A stretch of 26,314 nucleotides of DNA from Trebonia sp. (GCA_030038035.1 JASHPP010000431.1:1-26314); one strand, 5' to 3'. Counted from the stretch's first letter, positions 15,043 to 23,082 are shown. Numbers and translations are program-made. Notes: generated by a model from the letters alone, not told the origin.

Positions 15043-16583
15043 CAGTGGCTCTCAATGGCGCGCAGCGGACCCGCGGGATCGGCTAGCTCGCTTCCAGGCT
15101 CGCCGTCCGCGCTTGCCGCCTTGCCGGCCTGGCCGTTGCCCGTCAGCGCGTCCGCGGGCGGGGCGGCCCCGGGCACGCCGCCCACGGGCAGGACACCCGC
15201 CGACAACCCTCCCGCCGACAACCCTCCCGCGGACAACCCTCCCGCGGACAGGACGCCCGCGGACAGGACGCCCGCGGACAACCCTCCCGCGGACAGGACG
15301 TCAGTGGCGGCCGTCTGGTCCGCGCCCGCCGGCGTGGCCTCGGGTGTCCGCCAGCCGTCGCGCTCTATCGCGGTGACGAAGGCGTCGACGAAGGCGGGGT
15401 CGAACTGGGTGCCCGCCCACTTGCGCAGCTCGGCTATCGCCTCAGGCACCGGCCGCGCCCCGCGGTAGGACCTGGTCGACGTCATCGCGTCGAACGCGTC
15501 CGCCACCGCGAGCACGCGGGCGAACTCGGGTATCTCATCGCCCGCCAGGCCCATCGGGTAGCCCCTGCCGTCGATCCGCTCGTGGTGGTGCATGATCCCC
15601 GCCAGCGCCTCGTCGAGGAACCCGATCTCCCGCACGATGTCAAGCCCGCGCATCGGGTGCAACTGGATGGCGGCGTACTCGTCGTCGGTCAGCGAGCCGC
15701 TCTTCTGCAGGACGGACGTCGGAACGCCGAGCTTGCCCACGTCGTGCAGCATCCCCGCGTACCTGATCGCCTCGACGCGTTCGGCGCGCATCCTGATCTC
15801 GCGGGCGATCATCACAGATCCCCTGGAGACCCGCTCGCTATGACCCCGGGTGTAGAAGTCCTTGGTCTCCACGGCCTGGCACAGCGCGCTGACCGTCGCC
15901 TCGTAGGCTCGCTGCTGCGCGGCGAACTGTGCCACGGCCCAGCGGGCCACGAGCAGCGGGATGACCACGAGGACCGGGGTGAACGGGCCGAGCACGCTCC
16001 ACAGCGCGGCGATCAGCAGGCCGAACGCGGCGTAGCCCATGTCGGTGAGCAGCAGCTTGAGGTCGAGCCCCACCCGGCCGAGCGCGGACCCGGGTTCCCT
16101 GGTGATCCAGAGCACCCCGCGCAGCAGCGAGAAGTTCACGGCCACGTGCACGATCACCGCGCAGGCGAACGGCCCGATGATGGCGGGAAACGAAATGGGC
16201 GTCGGCGTGCCCACGTGGCCGCCGAACAACAGGTACGCGCGGCCCGCGAGATAGGCGCTGAGCGCGAACATCCCGGTGTTGAAGAGCCGCTGGGCGGGCG
16301 ACGGGCCGCGGCGCATGCCAAGCAGCGTGCAGCAGCCGACCAGCGCGGCCCCGACGGGGCCGACCAGGATCACCGCGGCCAGGCTCGCGGTGCTGTTGGG
16401 GGACCAGGCGAGGTTCCGCGAGTTCAGCAGCGTCGCGGTGGACTCGCAGGCGATAAGCAGCAGGCCGAGCGCCGCGACCTTGTCCCACCCGATCCCGCCG
16501 AACGGACCCAGGGCAATCGCGATCACGGCGACGGCTATCACCGCGCCGATGTACAGCCAGGCGATTCGCGAGAGCTTGCCCAC
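15042..16583 (-). CDS. membrane HD-GYP domain protein, likely c-di-GMP phosphodiesterase
   Basis: This 513-residue protein has an N-terminal membrane domain (about seven helices, 6-220) followed by a full HD-GYP domain. TRGHSERVSRGSVMIA, MLHDVGKLGVP (His280-Asp281), HHHERIDGRGYPMGLAGDEIP (about 333-353) and ARVLAVADAFDAMTS are all intact, so metal-dependent hydrolysis of cyclic di-GMP is expected. After the domain comes a tail with seven LSAG[G/V] units (about 430-464) and a low-complexity end. The GTG at 16583 is preferred because AGGGGGGAG lies just upstream and the first helix follows; an ATG at 16679 would add 32 residues. It overlaps the degenerate partner gene by one base. Lies downstream of rsrA on the same strand, across 415 nt. 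Confidence 0.88.
   Translation of the reverse strand: MGKLSRIAWLYIGAVIAVAVIAIALGPFGGIGWDKVAALGLLLIACESTATLLNSRNLAWSPNSTASLAAVILVGPVGAALVGCCTLLGMRRGPSPAQRLFNTGMFALSAYLAGRAYLLFGGHVGTPTPISFPAIIGPFACAVIVHVAVNFSLLRGVLWITREPGSALGRVGLDLKLLLTDMGYAAFGLLIAALWSVLGPFTPVLVVIPLLVARWAVAQFAAQQRAYEATVSALCQAVETKDFYTRGHSERVSRGSVMIAREIRMRAERVEAIRYAGMLHDVGKLGVPTSVLQKSGSLTDDEYAAIQLHPMRGLDIVREIGFLDEALAGIMHHHERIDGRGYPMGLAGDEIPEFARVLAVADAFDAMTSTRSYRGARPVPEAIAELRKWAGTQFDPAFVDAFVTAIERDGWRTPEATPAGADQTAATDVLSAGGLSAGVLSAGVLSAGGLSAGGLSAGGLSAGVLPVGGVPGAAPPADALTGNGQAGKAASADGEPGSELADPAGPLRAIESH
15196..15300. repeat. 15-bp tandem repeat encoding LSAG[G/V] units
   Basis: Seven head-to-tail 15-bp units alternate between two forms, CCCGCGGACAACCCT and CCCGCGGACAGGACG on the plus strand. 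They encode LSAGG and LSAGV in the tail of the HD-GYP protein. The unit number keeps the frame, and near-identity between copies suggests recent slippage. Confidence 0.88.
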
Positions 16584-16998
16584 GCTCCCCCCTCGTAGCC
16601 AGCGGCAGTTGACCCGAACCGCGCTAAGCGCCGTCGCTACCCCCAGGAGACCCCGAAGGCATCCACGACGGTCACGCATTGTGTCCTAGGCCGGCACGTG
16701 ATCGTGGCCGGCTTGCCGTGTGCCTGCATTGGGATAGTCCTCCCTCACGCAAATGCTGACGGCAGCTTGTGGCTTGCCGTCAAAGACAGGATAACGTGGC
16801 CGCGCTAATTCTCGCAGACCCAAAGCTGATCGTGAACGCACCGCGAACATGCGATCACGCTATGCAACAAACGGCCGACCGTATCCCGTCGGTGTAATTC
16901 ACGCGAACGCAAGCTTAAGGGCACCCCAATCATCTCGGGATAGCCGTCCGCGCCGCCGCACTCAGCCAGCCGCAACTACTGGCAGCTACACGCGGCGG
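16584..16998. promoter_or_regulatory. 415-nt gap between rsrA and the HD-GYP gene
   Basis: No supported gene. Read on the minus strand it is downstream of rsrA and upstream of the HD-GYP gene. It holds the hairpin at 16757-16782, an imperfect dyad GCCGGCAC/GTGGCCGGC near 16693-16716, and moderately AT-rich sequence around 16790-16920. TTGACG at 16783-16778 on the minus strand could be a -35, but no matching -10 was found. Confidence 0.45.
16757..16782. terminator. possible terminator after sigR-rsrA
   Basis: TGACGGCA (16757-16764) and TGCCGTCA (16775-16782) are perfect 8-bp arms around GCTTGTGGCT. On the minus strand it lies about 220 nt after rsrA, with only a short T stretch following. An operator for the HD-GYP gene is the alternative. 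Confidence 0.4.
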
Positions 16999-17271
16999 CT
17001 ACTCGCTAACCTCGAACTCAGCTTGCAACTGCCTGATCCGCACCAGCACTTTGGTGCGCAGCCCGTCGGGCACAGGATCGCAGCCGCAATGCTTGGCGAC
17101 CAGCCGCTTGACCGCTTCCTCAAGGCCGAACTCCCGCAGGCACGGCGAGCACTCGTCCAGGTGCTGCCTGATGCTTTCGCAATCGGCGGCCGACATCTCC
17201 CCGTCCAGGTACCAGTAGATGCGGTCAAGCACCTCGCTGCACGGTACGTCATGCGGGTTCCCGCAGCTCAT
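16999..17271 (-). CDS. rsrA: RsrA/RshA mycothiol-system anti-sigma factor
   Basis: This 90-residue zinc-binding anti-sigma factor keeps Cys3, Cys11, Cys31, His37, Cys41 and Cys44 at the numbering of Streptomyces coelicolor RsrA. HLDECSPC holds the HX3CX2C core. In RsrA zinc is held by Cys3, His37, Cys41 and Cys44; thiol oxidation forms a disulfide with Cys11, releasing zinc and sigma factor (established). Two more cysteines occur in KHCGCDP. It binds and silences SigR under reducing conditions. The ATG overlaps the sigR stop by 4 nt (ATGA), so the pair is translationally coupled. Confidence 0.95.
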   Translation of the reverse strand: MSCGNPHDVPCSEVLDRIYWYLDGEMSAADCESIRQHLDECSPCLREFGLEEAVKRLVAKHCGCDPVPDGLRTKVLVRIRQLQAEFEVSE

Positions 17272-17906
17272 GACCTGCCCTCCTCGGCCCCAGCGGCCTC
17301 GGCCTGAGCGCTTCCAAGCTCAGCGCCGGCAGCCTGCGCCCGAACCAGACCACGCTCGCTGGCGTAGTCCTGGAGCAGCTCCCGCAGCTGGCGGCGACCG
17401 CGGTGCAGCCGTGACATCACGGTACCTATCGGCGTCCCCATGATGTCGGCGATTTCCTTATACGCGAATCCCTCGACGTCGGCGAGGTAGACCGCGATCC
17501 GGAACTCCTCTGGCAGGCTCTGCAGCGCGGTCTTGATGTCGGAGTCGGGGAGCCGCTCGAGCGCCTCGGCTTCCGCCGACTTCAGCCCGCCCGAGCTGTG
17601 CGAGGCCGCCCGCGCGAGCTGCCAGTCCTCCACCTCGTCCGACCCCGACCGCTGCGGCTCCCGCTGCCGCTTGCGGTAGGTGTTGATGAACGTGTTGGTG
17701 AGGATCCGGAACAGCCAGGCCTTGAGGTTCGTCCCCTGCTGGAACTGGTGGAAGGACGCGTACGCCTTGGCGAACGTCTCCTGCACAAGGTCCTCGGCGT
17801 CCGCCGGGTTCCGCGTCATCCGGAGGGCGGCGGAGTAAAGCTGGTCCAGGTAAGGCAGGACATCTGCTTCGAAGCGCTCGCCGCGCTCCTGTAGCGTCTC
17901 TGACAC
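17268..17906 (-). CDS. sigR: ECF sigma factor SigR/SigH for thiol-oxidative stress
   Basis: This 212-residue ECF sigma factor is close to S. coelicolor SigR and M. tuberculosis SigH. Region 2 reads [60 protein letters not shown]; region 4 reads [48 protein letters not shown]. It drives thioredoxin, mycothiol and proteolysis genes after thiol oxidation. The C-terminus is an Ala/Glu-rich tail. Short-form starts are GTG 17906 (GAGGGG 9 nt upstream, chosen) or GTG 17915 (AGGAGG 14 nt upstream). The frame stays open to ATG 18077, which would give a 269-residue form with 57 extra residues, as in the unstable SigR' isoform of Streptomyces. A SigR-type promoter lies just upstream of that ATG. Followed by rsrA. 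Confidence 0.95.
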   Translation of the reverse strand: MSETLQERGERFEADVLPYLDQLYSAALRMTRNPADAEDLVQETFAKAYASFHQFQQGTNLKAWLFRILTNTFINTYRKRQREPQRSGSDEVEDWQLARAASHSSGGLKSAEAEALERLPDSDIKTALQSLPEEFRIAVYLADVEGFAYKEIADIMGTPIGTVMSRLHRGRRQLRELLQDYASERGLVRAQAAGAELGSAQAEAAGAEEGRS

Positions 17907-18086
17907 GGGACTCACCCCCTCGCGGTTCTCCTCCTCGCCCTGCGCCGCGACGTCGCGCAGCGTGCGAAGACCGTAAGAGGATACCCGGCCGGCCCGCCAG
18001 GGGAAGTGCCGGCGTGACCGAGGGCCAGGCGAGGACGTGGTGCCGCCGGGCTTCTTCGGCGGTGAGGCAACAGCCATGCCGCGTTC

Positions 18087-18112
18087 AACACCGCCGGGTG
18101 CCGGGCAATTCC
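18087..18112 (-). promoter_or_regulatory. SigR-type autoregulatory promoter
   Basis: On the minus strand GGAAT (18112-18108) is followed after 18 nt by GTT (18089-18087), matching the SigR consensus GGAAT-N18/19-GTT. The -10 ends 9 nt before the ATG at 18077 that starts the long isoform frame. Confidence 0.72.
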
Positions 18113-18127
18113 GGCCCGGCACGCCAT

Positions 18128-18164
18128 GTTCCATCCTGGATTCCCCGCTGGCCAGGGATGGAAC
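18128..18164. promoter_or_regulatory. inverted repeat between sigR promoter and methyltransferase gene
   Basis: GTTCCATCCTGG (18128-18139) is matched by CCAGGGATGGAAC (18152-18164), complementary apart from one extra G. It sits just upstream of the SigR-type -35 and 69 nt before the divergent gene, so it could be an operator for either. Confidence 0.45.
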
Positions 18165-18233
18165 GCCCGGCGTGGGGAAGGGTAAGGACCGAGGGCGCCC
18201 CGCGAGCGGGCGCACCCGGCCAGGAGCAACCCC

Positions 18234-18977
18234 GTGCGCGCAAGCACCAGTGCCGTGCAGGACACCGATCCTGCGGCGGACTCCTACTCGCGTTTCCACG
18301 CCGCGGTCTCCCGCGCCCAGCTCACCACGTGGCTGCCGCACGGGAGCCGGTTGCTCGTCGACATCTCCGGCCCGTCCGCGCGGGCCGCAGAAGTGGCGGC
18401 CTGCGCCGGCCACAGCGTGCTGCGAGTGGTCGAACCTGGCACCCCGGCGCCGCCCGGCGCCGGGCTCGAGGTCACCGGGCGCCTGGGCACGGTAGCCGCC
18501 GACGCCAGCGGACTTGAATTCCTCGCCGACGGCTGCGCCGACGGCGTGATCGCCGAGGACCGCACGCTGTCGCGGCGCATCGCCGCCGAGGCGCTTGTCG
18601 GCGAGATCGCGCGCGTGCTGCGGCCCGGCGGCAGCGTGCTCGCCTGCGTTGACTCGCTGACCCTCGGCATGGCGGTGCTCGCGGAGCAGCACCGCTGGCC
18701 GCACCTGGTCGACGTCCCCAACGCGGACGTCGTGCTCGTCCCGTGGCCGGACGGCACCATCACCCGCTGCTACGGGGCCGAGCAACTGCGCGAGCTGTTC
18801 ACAGGCAACGGCCTGCACGTGAACTGGATCCGCCCGCGCACGGTCTTCTCGCCGCGGACGGTCACCTACCTGCTGGCCCGCGACCCGGGAAGCTTCGGCA
18901 GGCTCGTGACCGCGGAACTGAGCGCCCGCAGTGACGACTCGGTAGGCAACCAGCTGATCATCTGCGCCCGCCGCTAA
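18234..18977 (+). CDS. class I SAM methyltransferase-like protein, degenerate motif I
   Basis: This 247-residue protein has the order of a small Rossmann methyltransferase. After an N-terminal helix ([29 protein letters not shown]) comes a nucleotide-binding region, then [19 protein letters not shown], and [18 protein letters not shown], the typical post-IV motif of SAM methyltransferases. The usual DxGxGxG motif reads [11 protein letters not shown], so SAM binding may be weak or lost. No substrate can be assigned. The GTG start has CAGGAG 8 nt upstream. It is divergent from sigR with the SigR promoter and a dyad between them, so it may be co-regulated; its own strand shows no clear SigR promoter. 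Its stop overlaps that of the convergent DksA-like gene. Confidence 0.68.
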   Translation: MRASTSAVQDTDPAADSYSRFHAAVSRAQLTTWLPHGSRLLVDISGPSARAAEVAACAGHSVLRVVEPGTPAPPGAGLEVTGRLGTVAADASGLEFLADGCADGVIAEDRTLSRRIAAEALVGEIARVLRPGGSVLACVDSLTLGMAVLAEQHRWPHLVDVPNADVVLVPWPDGTITRCYGAEQLRELFTGNGLHVNWIRPRTVFSPRTVTYLLARDPGSFGRLVTAELSARSDDSVGNQLIICARR

Positions 18978-19315
18978 CGCCGGCGCCGGTCCAGCCGCGA
19001 CTGGCACGGCACGCACCTCGCGGTCGCCGGGCGTGCCTCGAGGCGGGCGTCAGGCACCGGGTCCCCGCAGTCCACGCACCGCCCGTAGCTTCCTTCGTCC
19101 ACCCGGGCGAGCGCGGCGGCCACCTCCGCGCGGTGCGTCAGGGCCGCCTGCACGGCAGCCTGGTTGCGGTCCGCCTCGGTCAGGTTCGCGCCAGCGTCGC
19201 CCGCCTCCGCGGATCCACCCCGGACCAGCGGATGTTCACCCTCCAGTACCGCGACCGTCCTCTCCAGGTCGTCGCGCATTTCCTCTAGGCGCTTGCGGGC
19301 AACGCTGATTTCCAT
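18974..19315 (-). CDS. DksA/TraR-type C4 zinc-finger protein
   Basis: This 113-residue protein has an N-terminal coiled-coil hairpin ([23 protein letters not shown], then [32 protein letters not shown]) and a C-terminal zinc finger, CVDC-x17-CVPC, within [19 protein letters not shown]. The layout matches DksA/TraR proteins, which enter the RNA polymerase secondary channel; whether this one retains the acidic tip activity is not clear. The ATG at 19315 is chosen because the family begins at the coiled coil and GGAGGCGAGGA lies upstream; the frame is open further but only with low-complexity sequence. It is convergent with the methyltransferase and downstream of the HMCES gene on the same strand, 70 nt away. 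Confidence 0.85.
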   Translation of the reverse strand: MEISVARKRLEEMRDDLERTVAVLEGEHPLVRGGSAEAGDAGANLTEADRNQAAVQAALTHRAEVAAALARVDEGSYGRCVDCGDPVPDARLEARPATARCVPCQSRLDRRRR

Positions 19316-19385
19316 GGCAAGTCCTCGCCTCCTGTCCGCGGTGCCTGCGGGCACGGCGGAAACCGCGCCGCCCGACACCGCGGGC

Positions 19386-20174
19386 TCAGAACAGGGGGGG
19401 CCGCTCCCCTTCGCCGGAACCCGGCCCGGGGGCCGGCCCGGAGGCCGGCGAACCGTCATCGACGAGCGGCTCGACGAGACCCGGCCCGTTGTTCCGTACA
19501 GAGTTGACGGCCGTTGAAACGGGGTGCGACCTCAGGCCGCCCGCCCCCGAGGATGTGGCGGGCAGCATTGTCGCGAGCAGCAGTTCTTTGTCGTTGTTGG
19601 CCGGGTCAAGCCAGTCCGCCCAGCTTTCCGGCGCTATCACCATCGGCGTCCGGTCGTGAATCTTGCCGATGTCGTCAGCCGCGTCGGTGGTGATAATCGC
19701 CCCCGACCAGTACCAGGCGTGCTCGTGGTCGGCTGGCACTGACTCGTCCCGCCACAGCTCGTAAATGCCGGCGAAGGCGAGGATTCCACCGTCCGTTCGG
19801 TATATGTAAAAGGGCTTCTTGGCCTTGCCGGCGGCCTGCCACTCGTAGTAGCCGTCGGCGGGGATGATGCAACGACGGCGGCCGAACGCGCCGCGGAACG
19901 CCGGCTTGACCGCGACGGTCTCGGCGCGCGCGTTGATCATCCGGGCACCGCCGGAGGTGTCCTTCGCCCAGGACGGCACGAGCCCCCAGCGGAGCAGGCG
20001 CAGTTGCCGTGTGCGGAGCTCATCGTCATCCTTGCGGTCGACCACTACGTAGATCCGCTTGGTCGGGGCCACGTTGTAGTCCGGGTCGCGGTCTTCGCCC
20101 ACGCGGTCGCGCTCCACGGCGAACTCCTCGAGGAGCTCAAGCCGCTTTCGGGCAGAGACGAACCGACCGCACAT
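19386..20174 (-). CDS. SOS response-associated peptidase, HMCES/YedK family
   Basis: This 262-residue protein begins MCGRF, with catalytic Cys2 exposed after removal of Met1. It also shows DYNVAPTKRIYVV, LRLLRWGLVPSWAKD, MINARAETV, RCIIPADGYYEWQ with the active-site Glu, and IHDRTPMVI with the conserved His. Family members form a stable thiazolidine crosslink with abasic sites in single-stranded DNA, protecting them during replication. The last 40 or so residues are a Gly/Pro-rich tail outside the fold. The start is fixed by Cys2 and by GGGAAGGG upstream; earlier in-frame starts are rejected. It is divergent from aroA, the same neighbourhood as in M. tuberculosis (Rv3226c-Rv3227). Confidence 0.95.
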   Translation of the reverse strand: MCGRFVSARKRLELLEEFAVERDRVGEDRDPDYNVAPTKRIYVVVDRKDDDELRTRQLRLLRWGLVPSWAKDTSGGARMINARAETVAVKPAFRGAFGRRRCIIPADGYYEWQAAGKAKKPFYIYRTDGGILAFAGIYELWRDESVPADHEHAWYWSGAIITTDAADDIGKIHDRTPMVIAPESWADWLDPANNDKELLLATMLPATSSGAGGLRSHPVSTAVNSVRNNGPGLVEPLVDDGSPASGPAPGPGSGEGERPPLF

Positions 20175-20331
20175 GGACCCTTCCCTGTTCGCAGGAACCC
20201 GCCGACTTCCCTTATCGCCCGGTAGAAGTCGGATTGGCAAGTCATAACCAGAAAACGCCGCCGCCAAACCCGCCGGGGACCGCGGCACTCGCCGCGGCTG
20301 CACTTGCCTGCCGGCGCGAACCCGCCGGCGA

Positions 20332-20337
20332 TACGCT
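20332..20337 (+). promoter_or_regulatory. candidate -10 for a leaderless aroA mRNA
   Basis: TACGCT fits TANNNT and ends 7 nt before the aroA ATG. No good Shine-Dalgarno sequence is present apart from a weak AGG immediately before the start. TTGCCT (20304-20309) is a possible but distant -35 (22-nt spacer). Confidence 0.4.
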
Positions 20338-20344
20338 CAGGTCT

Positions 20345-21640
20345 ATGGACTCCGGACGCTGGCACACCCCTGCCGCCCATCGACCGGTGCGCGCCCGGCT
20401 GCGGCTGCCAGGTTCCAAGTCGATCACCAACCGCGCCCTGGTGCTCGCCGCCCTCAGCTACTCCGCGGCTGTGATCCGCGGGCCGCTGAAGGCCCGCGAC
20501 ACCAGCCTCGCCGTAGCGGCGCTGCAGGCCCTCGGGTGCTCGATAAGGGAATCCGGAACGGACCTGGCCGTCTCTGGCGGGCTCCAGGCCACTGGCTCGG
20601 TGCGGGTCGACGTCGGGAACGCCGGGACTGTGCTGCGCTTCCTTCCCGCGGTAGCGGCGCTGACCACGGCGTCGGCCGAGTTCGACGGCGACCCGCGGGC
20701 GCGGGAACGGCCGGTGGGCGGGCTGCTCGTCGCGTTGCGCGCGCTCGGCGCCGACATCGACGACGGCGGGCGGGCGGCGCTGCCGTTCACGGTGCGCGGG
20801 TCCGGCACCGTCCGCGGCGGCAATGTCACGCTCGACGCGTCCGGCTCATCCCAGCTGGTGTCCGGGCTGCTGCTGGCCGCACCGCACTTCGTGCTTGGCG
20901 CCGAGGTGCACCACGAGGGGCCGCCGCTGCCGTCGCTGCCGCACATCGAGATGACCGTCCGGATGCTGCGCGCGGCAGGCGCGGAAGTGGAGGTCGGCGC
21001 GGGGACGCGGCCGAGCACCTGGCGAGTGCGTTCCGGCCCGGTCAACCTGGGCGACTTCACCGTCGAGCCCGACCTGTCCAACGCGGGCCCGTTCCTCGCG
21101 GCGGCGCTGGTCACCGGCGGGTCCGTCACCGTGCGGGACTGGCCGCGCGACAGCCTGCAGGCCGCGGACGCGATCCGCGACGTGCTCACCCGGATGGGCG
21201 CGGACTGCTCGCTCGGCCCCGACGGGCTGACCGTCACCGGGACCGGCACGATCCGCGGCATCGCGGCGGACCTGCGCGACATCCCCGAGCTGTGCCTGCC
21301 GCTGACCGCGCTCGCCGCGCTGGCCAGCGGCCCTTCGGTGCTCACGGGCGTGGGGCACACGCGGGCGCAGGAGACCGACCGGCTGGCCGCGATCGCCAAG
21401 GAGATCAACGCGCTCGGCGGCGACGTCGCGGAACAGCCGGACGGCCTGACAGTCAGGCCACGCCCGCTGCGCGCCGGCGGGCACGCGTTCGACAGCTACG
21501 ACGATCACCGCATGGTGATGGCGGCGGCCGTTCTCGGCCTGGCCGTGCCAGGCATCGAGGTGCTGAACGCGGCCACGGTCGGCAAGACCTTCCCCGACTT
21601 CACGGCCCTGTGGGCGGAACTCGTCGGGGGGGACTCCTGA
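20345..21640 (+). CDS. aroA: 3-phosphoshikimate 1-carboxyvinyltransferase (EPSP synthase)
   Basis: This 431-residue enzyme transfers the enolpyruvyl group of PEP to shikimate-3-phosphate, the sixth step of the shikimate pathway. LPGSKSITNRALVLAAL (21-37) is the substrate-binding N-terminal signature; GNAGTVLRFLPAVAAL, SSQLVSGLLLAAP, EPDLSNAGPFLAAALVTGG, HTRAQETDRLAAIAKE, DSYDDHRMVMAAAVLGL and VGKTFPDFTALW are the other conserved blocks. The glycine in GNAGT, rather than alanine, points to a glyphosate-sensitive (class I-like) active site by family rule. Length is standard. It overlaps the start of rsgA and is divergent from the HMCES gene with a 170-nt gap. Confidence 0.97.
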   Translation: MDSGRWHTPAAHRPVRARLRLPGSKSITNRALVLAALSYSAAVIRGPLKARDTSLAVAALQALGCSIRESGTDLAVSGGLQATGSVRVDVGNAGTVLRFLPAVAALTTASAEFDGDPRARERPVGGLLVALRALGADIDDGGRAALPFTVRGSGTVRGGNVTLDASGSSQLVSGLLLAAPHFVLGAEVHHEGPPLPSLPHIEMTVRMLRAAGAEVEVGAGTRPSTWRVRSGPVNLGDFTVEPDLSNAGPFLAAALVTGGSVTVRDWPRDSLQAADAIRDVLTRMGADCSLGPDGLTVTGTGTIRGIAADLRDIPELCLPLTALAALASGPSVLTGVGHTRAQETDRLAAIAKEINALGGDVAEQPDGLTVRPRPLRAGGHAFDSYDDHRMVMAAAVLGLAVPGIEVLNAATVGKTFPDFTALWAELVGGDS

Positions 21641-22704
21641 GGAGCCGTTCCGCCGACCTCGACGAGGATGACGTCCCGGTCCGCGCTGGCCGCGGGTCCC
21701 GGCCGCGCACCAGGCGCCGCCCGGCGCACGAGAGCGCGATCGAGGGGTTCGTCGTCAACGTCGACCGCGGCAGGTACGGCTGCCTGATCGACGACCCGAA
21801 CGGCGGCAGCCGGATGGTGACCGCCATGAAGGCCCGCGAGCTCGGCCGCAACTCGGTCGTGGTCGGGGACCGGGTGGCGCTGGCCGGCGACACCTCGGGC
21901 GCGCCAGGCACGCTGGCACGCGTCGTGCGGGTCGCCGAGCGCACCAGCGTCCTGCGGCGCTCCCCGGACGACACCGATCCGCTGGAGCGGATCATCGTGG
22001 CGAACGCGGACCAGATGGTGATCGTCTGCGCGCTCGCCGATCCGGTGCCCCGGCTCCGGTTCGTTGACCGCTGCCTGGTCGCCGCCTACGACGCCGGCCT
22101 TGACCCGCTGCTCGTGCTGACCAAATCGGACCTGGCCTCGCCGCGCCGGGTGCGGGCGTTCTACCGGCCCCTTGGCCTGCCGATGCTCACCACGCGCCAG
22201 CCGCTGCCCGCGCAGACCCTGTCCCGGCTGCGCCGTGCGCTTGACGGCCGGGTGAGCGTGCTGATCGGCCAGTCGGGGGTCGGCAAGTCGACGCTGGTCA
22301 ACGAGCTCGTGCCGGACGCAGGCCGGGCGGTGGGCACGGTCAACCCGGTAACCGGGCGGGGCAGGCACACCTCGTCCTCGGCGATCGCGCTGCCGCTTGC
22401 CGCCCTCCCGGCCGCCCGCGGCCGGCGCGGTGCCTCCCCGGCGGCCGGCCCTGGTGCGACCGCGGACGGGCACGGGTGGCTGATCGACACCCCGGGGGTG
22501 CGCGGCTTCGGCTTGGGCCACGTCGCGGTCAAGCGCGTCGTGGAGGCCTTCGGCGACCTGGCCGAAGGGACCGCCGACTGCCCCCCCGGCTGCGATCACC
22601 TGTCCGAAGGCTGCGCGCTCGACGAATGGGCGCGCGCGCACGGCGCGCAGACCCGCCTGGACTCGCTGCGCCGCCTGCTGCGCAGCCGCGAATCACCTGA
22701 CTAG
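21637..22704 (+). CDS. rsgA: ribosome small-subunit-dependent GTPase A
   Basis: This 355-residue circularly permuted GTPase helps late 30S subunit maturation. An N-terminal OB-fold (SAIEGFVVNVDRGRYGCLIDD to VVGDRVALAGD) precedes the GTPase motifs in permuted order: G4 LTKSDL, G1 GQSGVGKSTLVNEL, then G3 DTPGVRGFGL. The zinc knuckle is CPPGCDHLSEGC. A Pro/Ala/Gly-rich insert (PAARGRRGASPAAGPGATADG) sits before G3. No ATG lies near the expected start: a CTG at 21637 overlaps the aroA stop as CTGA, with GGGGGGGA just before it and family-like sequence after, so I chose it. GTG 21610 is the alternative. The paired aroA-rsgA order is also found in mycobacteria. Confidence 0.93.
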   Translation: MRSRSADLDEDDVPVRAGRGSRPRTRRRPAHESAIEGFVVNVDRGRYGCLIDDPNGGSRMVTAMKARELGRNSVVVGDRVALAGDTSGAPGTLARVVRVAERTSVLRRSPDDTDPLERIIVANADQMVIVCALADPVPRLRFVDRCLVAAYDAGLDPLLVLTKSDLASPRRVRAFYRPLGLPMLTTRQPLPAQTLSRLRRALDGRVSVLIGQSGVGKSTLVNELVPDAGRAVGTVNPVTGRGRHTSSSAIALPLAALPAARGRRGASPAAGPGATADGHGWLIDTPGVRGFGLGHVAVKRVVEAFGDLAEGTADCPPGCDHLSEGCALDEWARAHGAQTRLDSLRRLLRSRESPD

Positions 22705-23003
22705 GTGACCGTGCCGCCGGAGCGCCAGTACGTGCCGTCGGGGGTCCGTGACATCAGTTCCTCGTCCACGAGGTAGCGCCGCAGCGCGGCATGGTCGTCG
22801 TACAGGGCCTTCAGCACCTCGTTGACCGCGGCCTCGCGGTAGCGGCGGCCCGGCTCGAAGGCCTGCGCCACCTGGTCGAGCAGCAACAGGCGGGGCGCGC
22901 GGCGGGCAGGGATCGCCGTGATCCGGCCGTCCCTGACGAACGGGCGCAACTGGCCGGGAAGGTCGCTGAACACGGCACCGGGGTAGCTGTCCATCGATGC
23001 CAT
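22701..23003 (-). CDS. DUF2087 domain protein
   Basis: This 100-residue protein matches the DUF2087 pattern: FVRDGRITAIPARRAPRLLLLDQVAQAFEPGRRYREAAVNEVLKALYDDHAALRRYLVDEELMSRTPDGTYWR. The family is a small, probably winged-helix-like domain often fused to or near ArsR/GNAT proteins; its role is unknown. ATG 23003 is chosen, though ATG 22994 is also possible; the ribosome-binding site is weak (GGA). Its stop codon lies on top of the rsgA stop (convergent), and it is divergent from hisN across 92 nt. Confidence 0.83.
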   Translation of the reverse strand: MASMDSYPGAVFSDLPGQLRPFVRDGRITAIPARRAPRLLLLDQVAQAFEPGRRYREAAVNEVLKALYDDHAALRRYLVDEELMSRTPDGTYWRSGGTVT

Positions 23004-23082
23004 TATGTCCGCACGTGCGTCCGGCACGCCGGCCGGGAAGCGCTTGCCCGCCCGATGCTGGCCAGCGCGCTGCCTTAGCCGG

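Noticed and set aside
15582..16598. 338-codon plus-strand frame over the HD-GYP gene.
   Set aside because: Mirror frame with His/Arg/Gln-rich, motif-free sequence.
16829..16860. CGTGA and TCACG halves in the rsrA/HD-GYP gap.
   Set aside because: The halves are about 20 nt apart, too far for a CRP site; probably chance.
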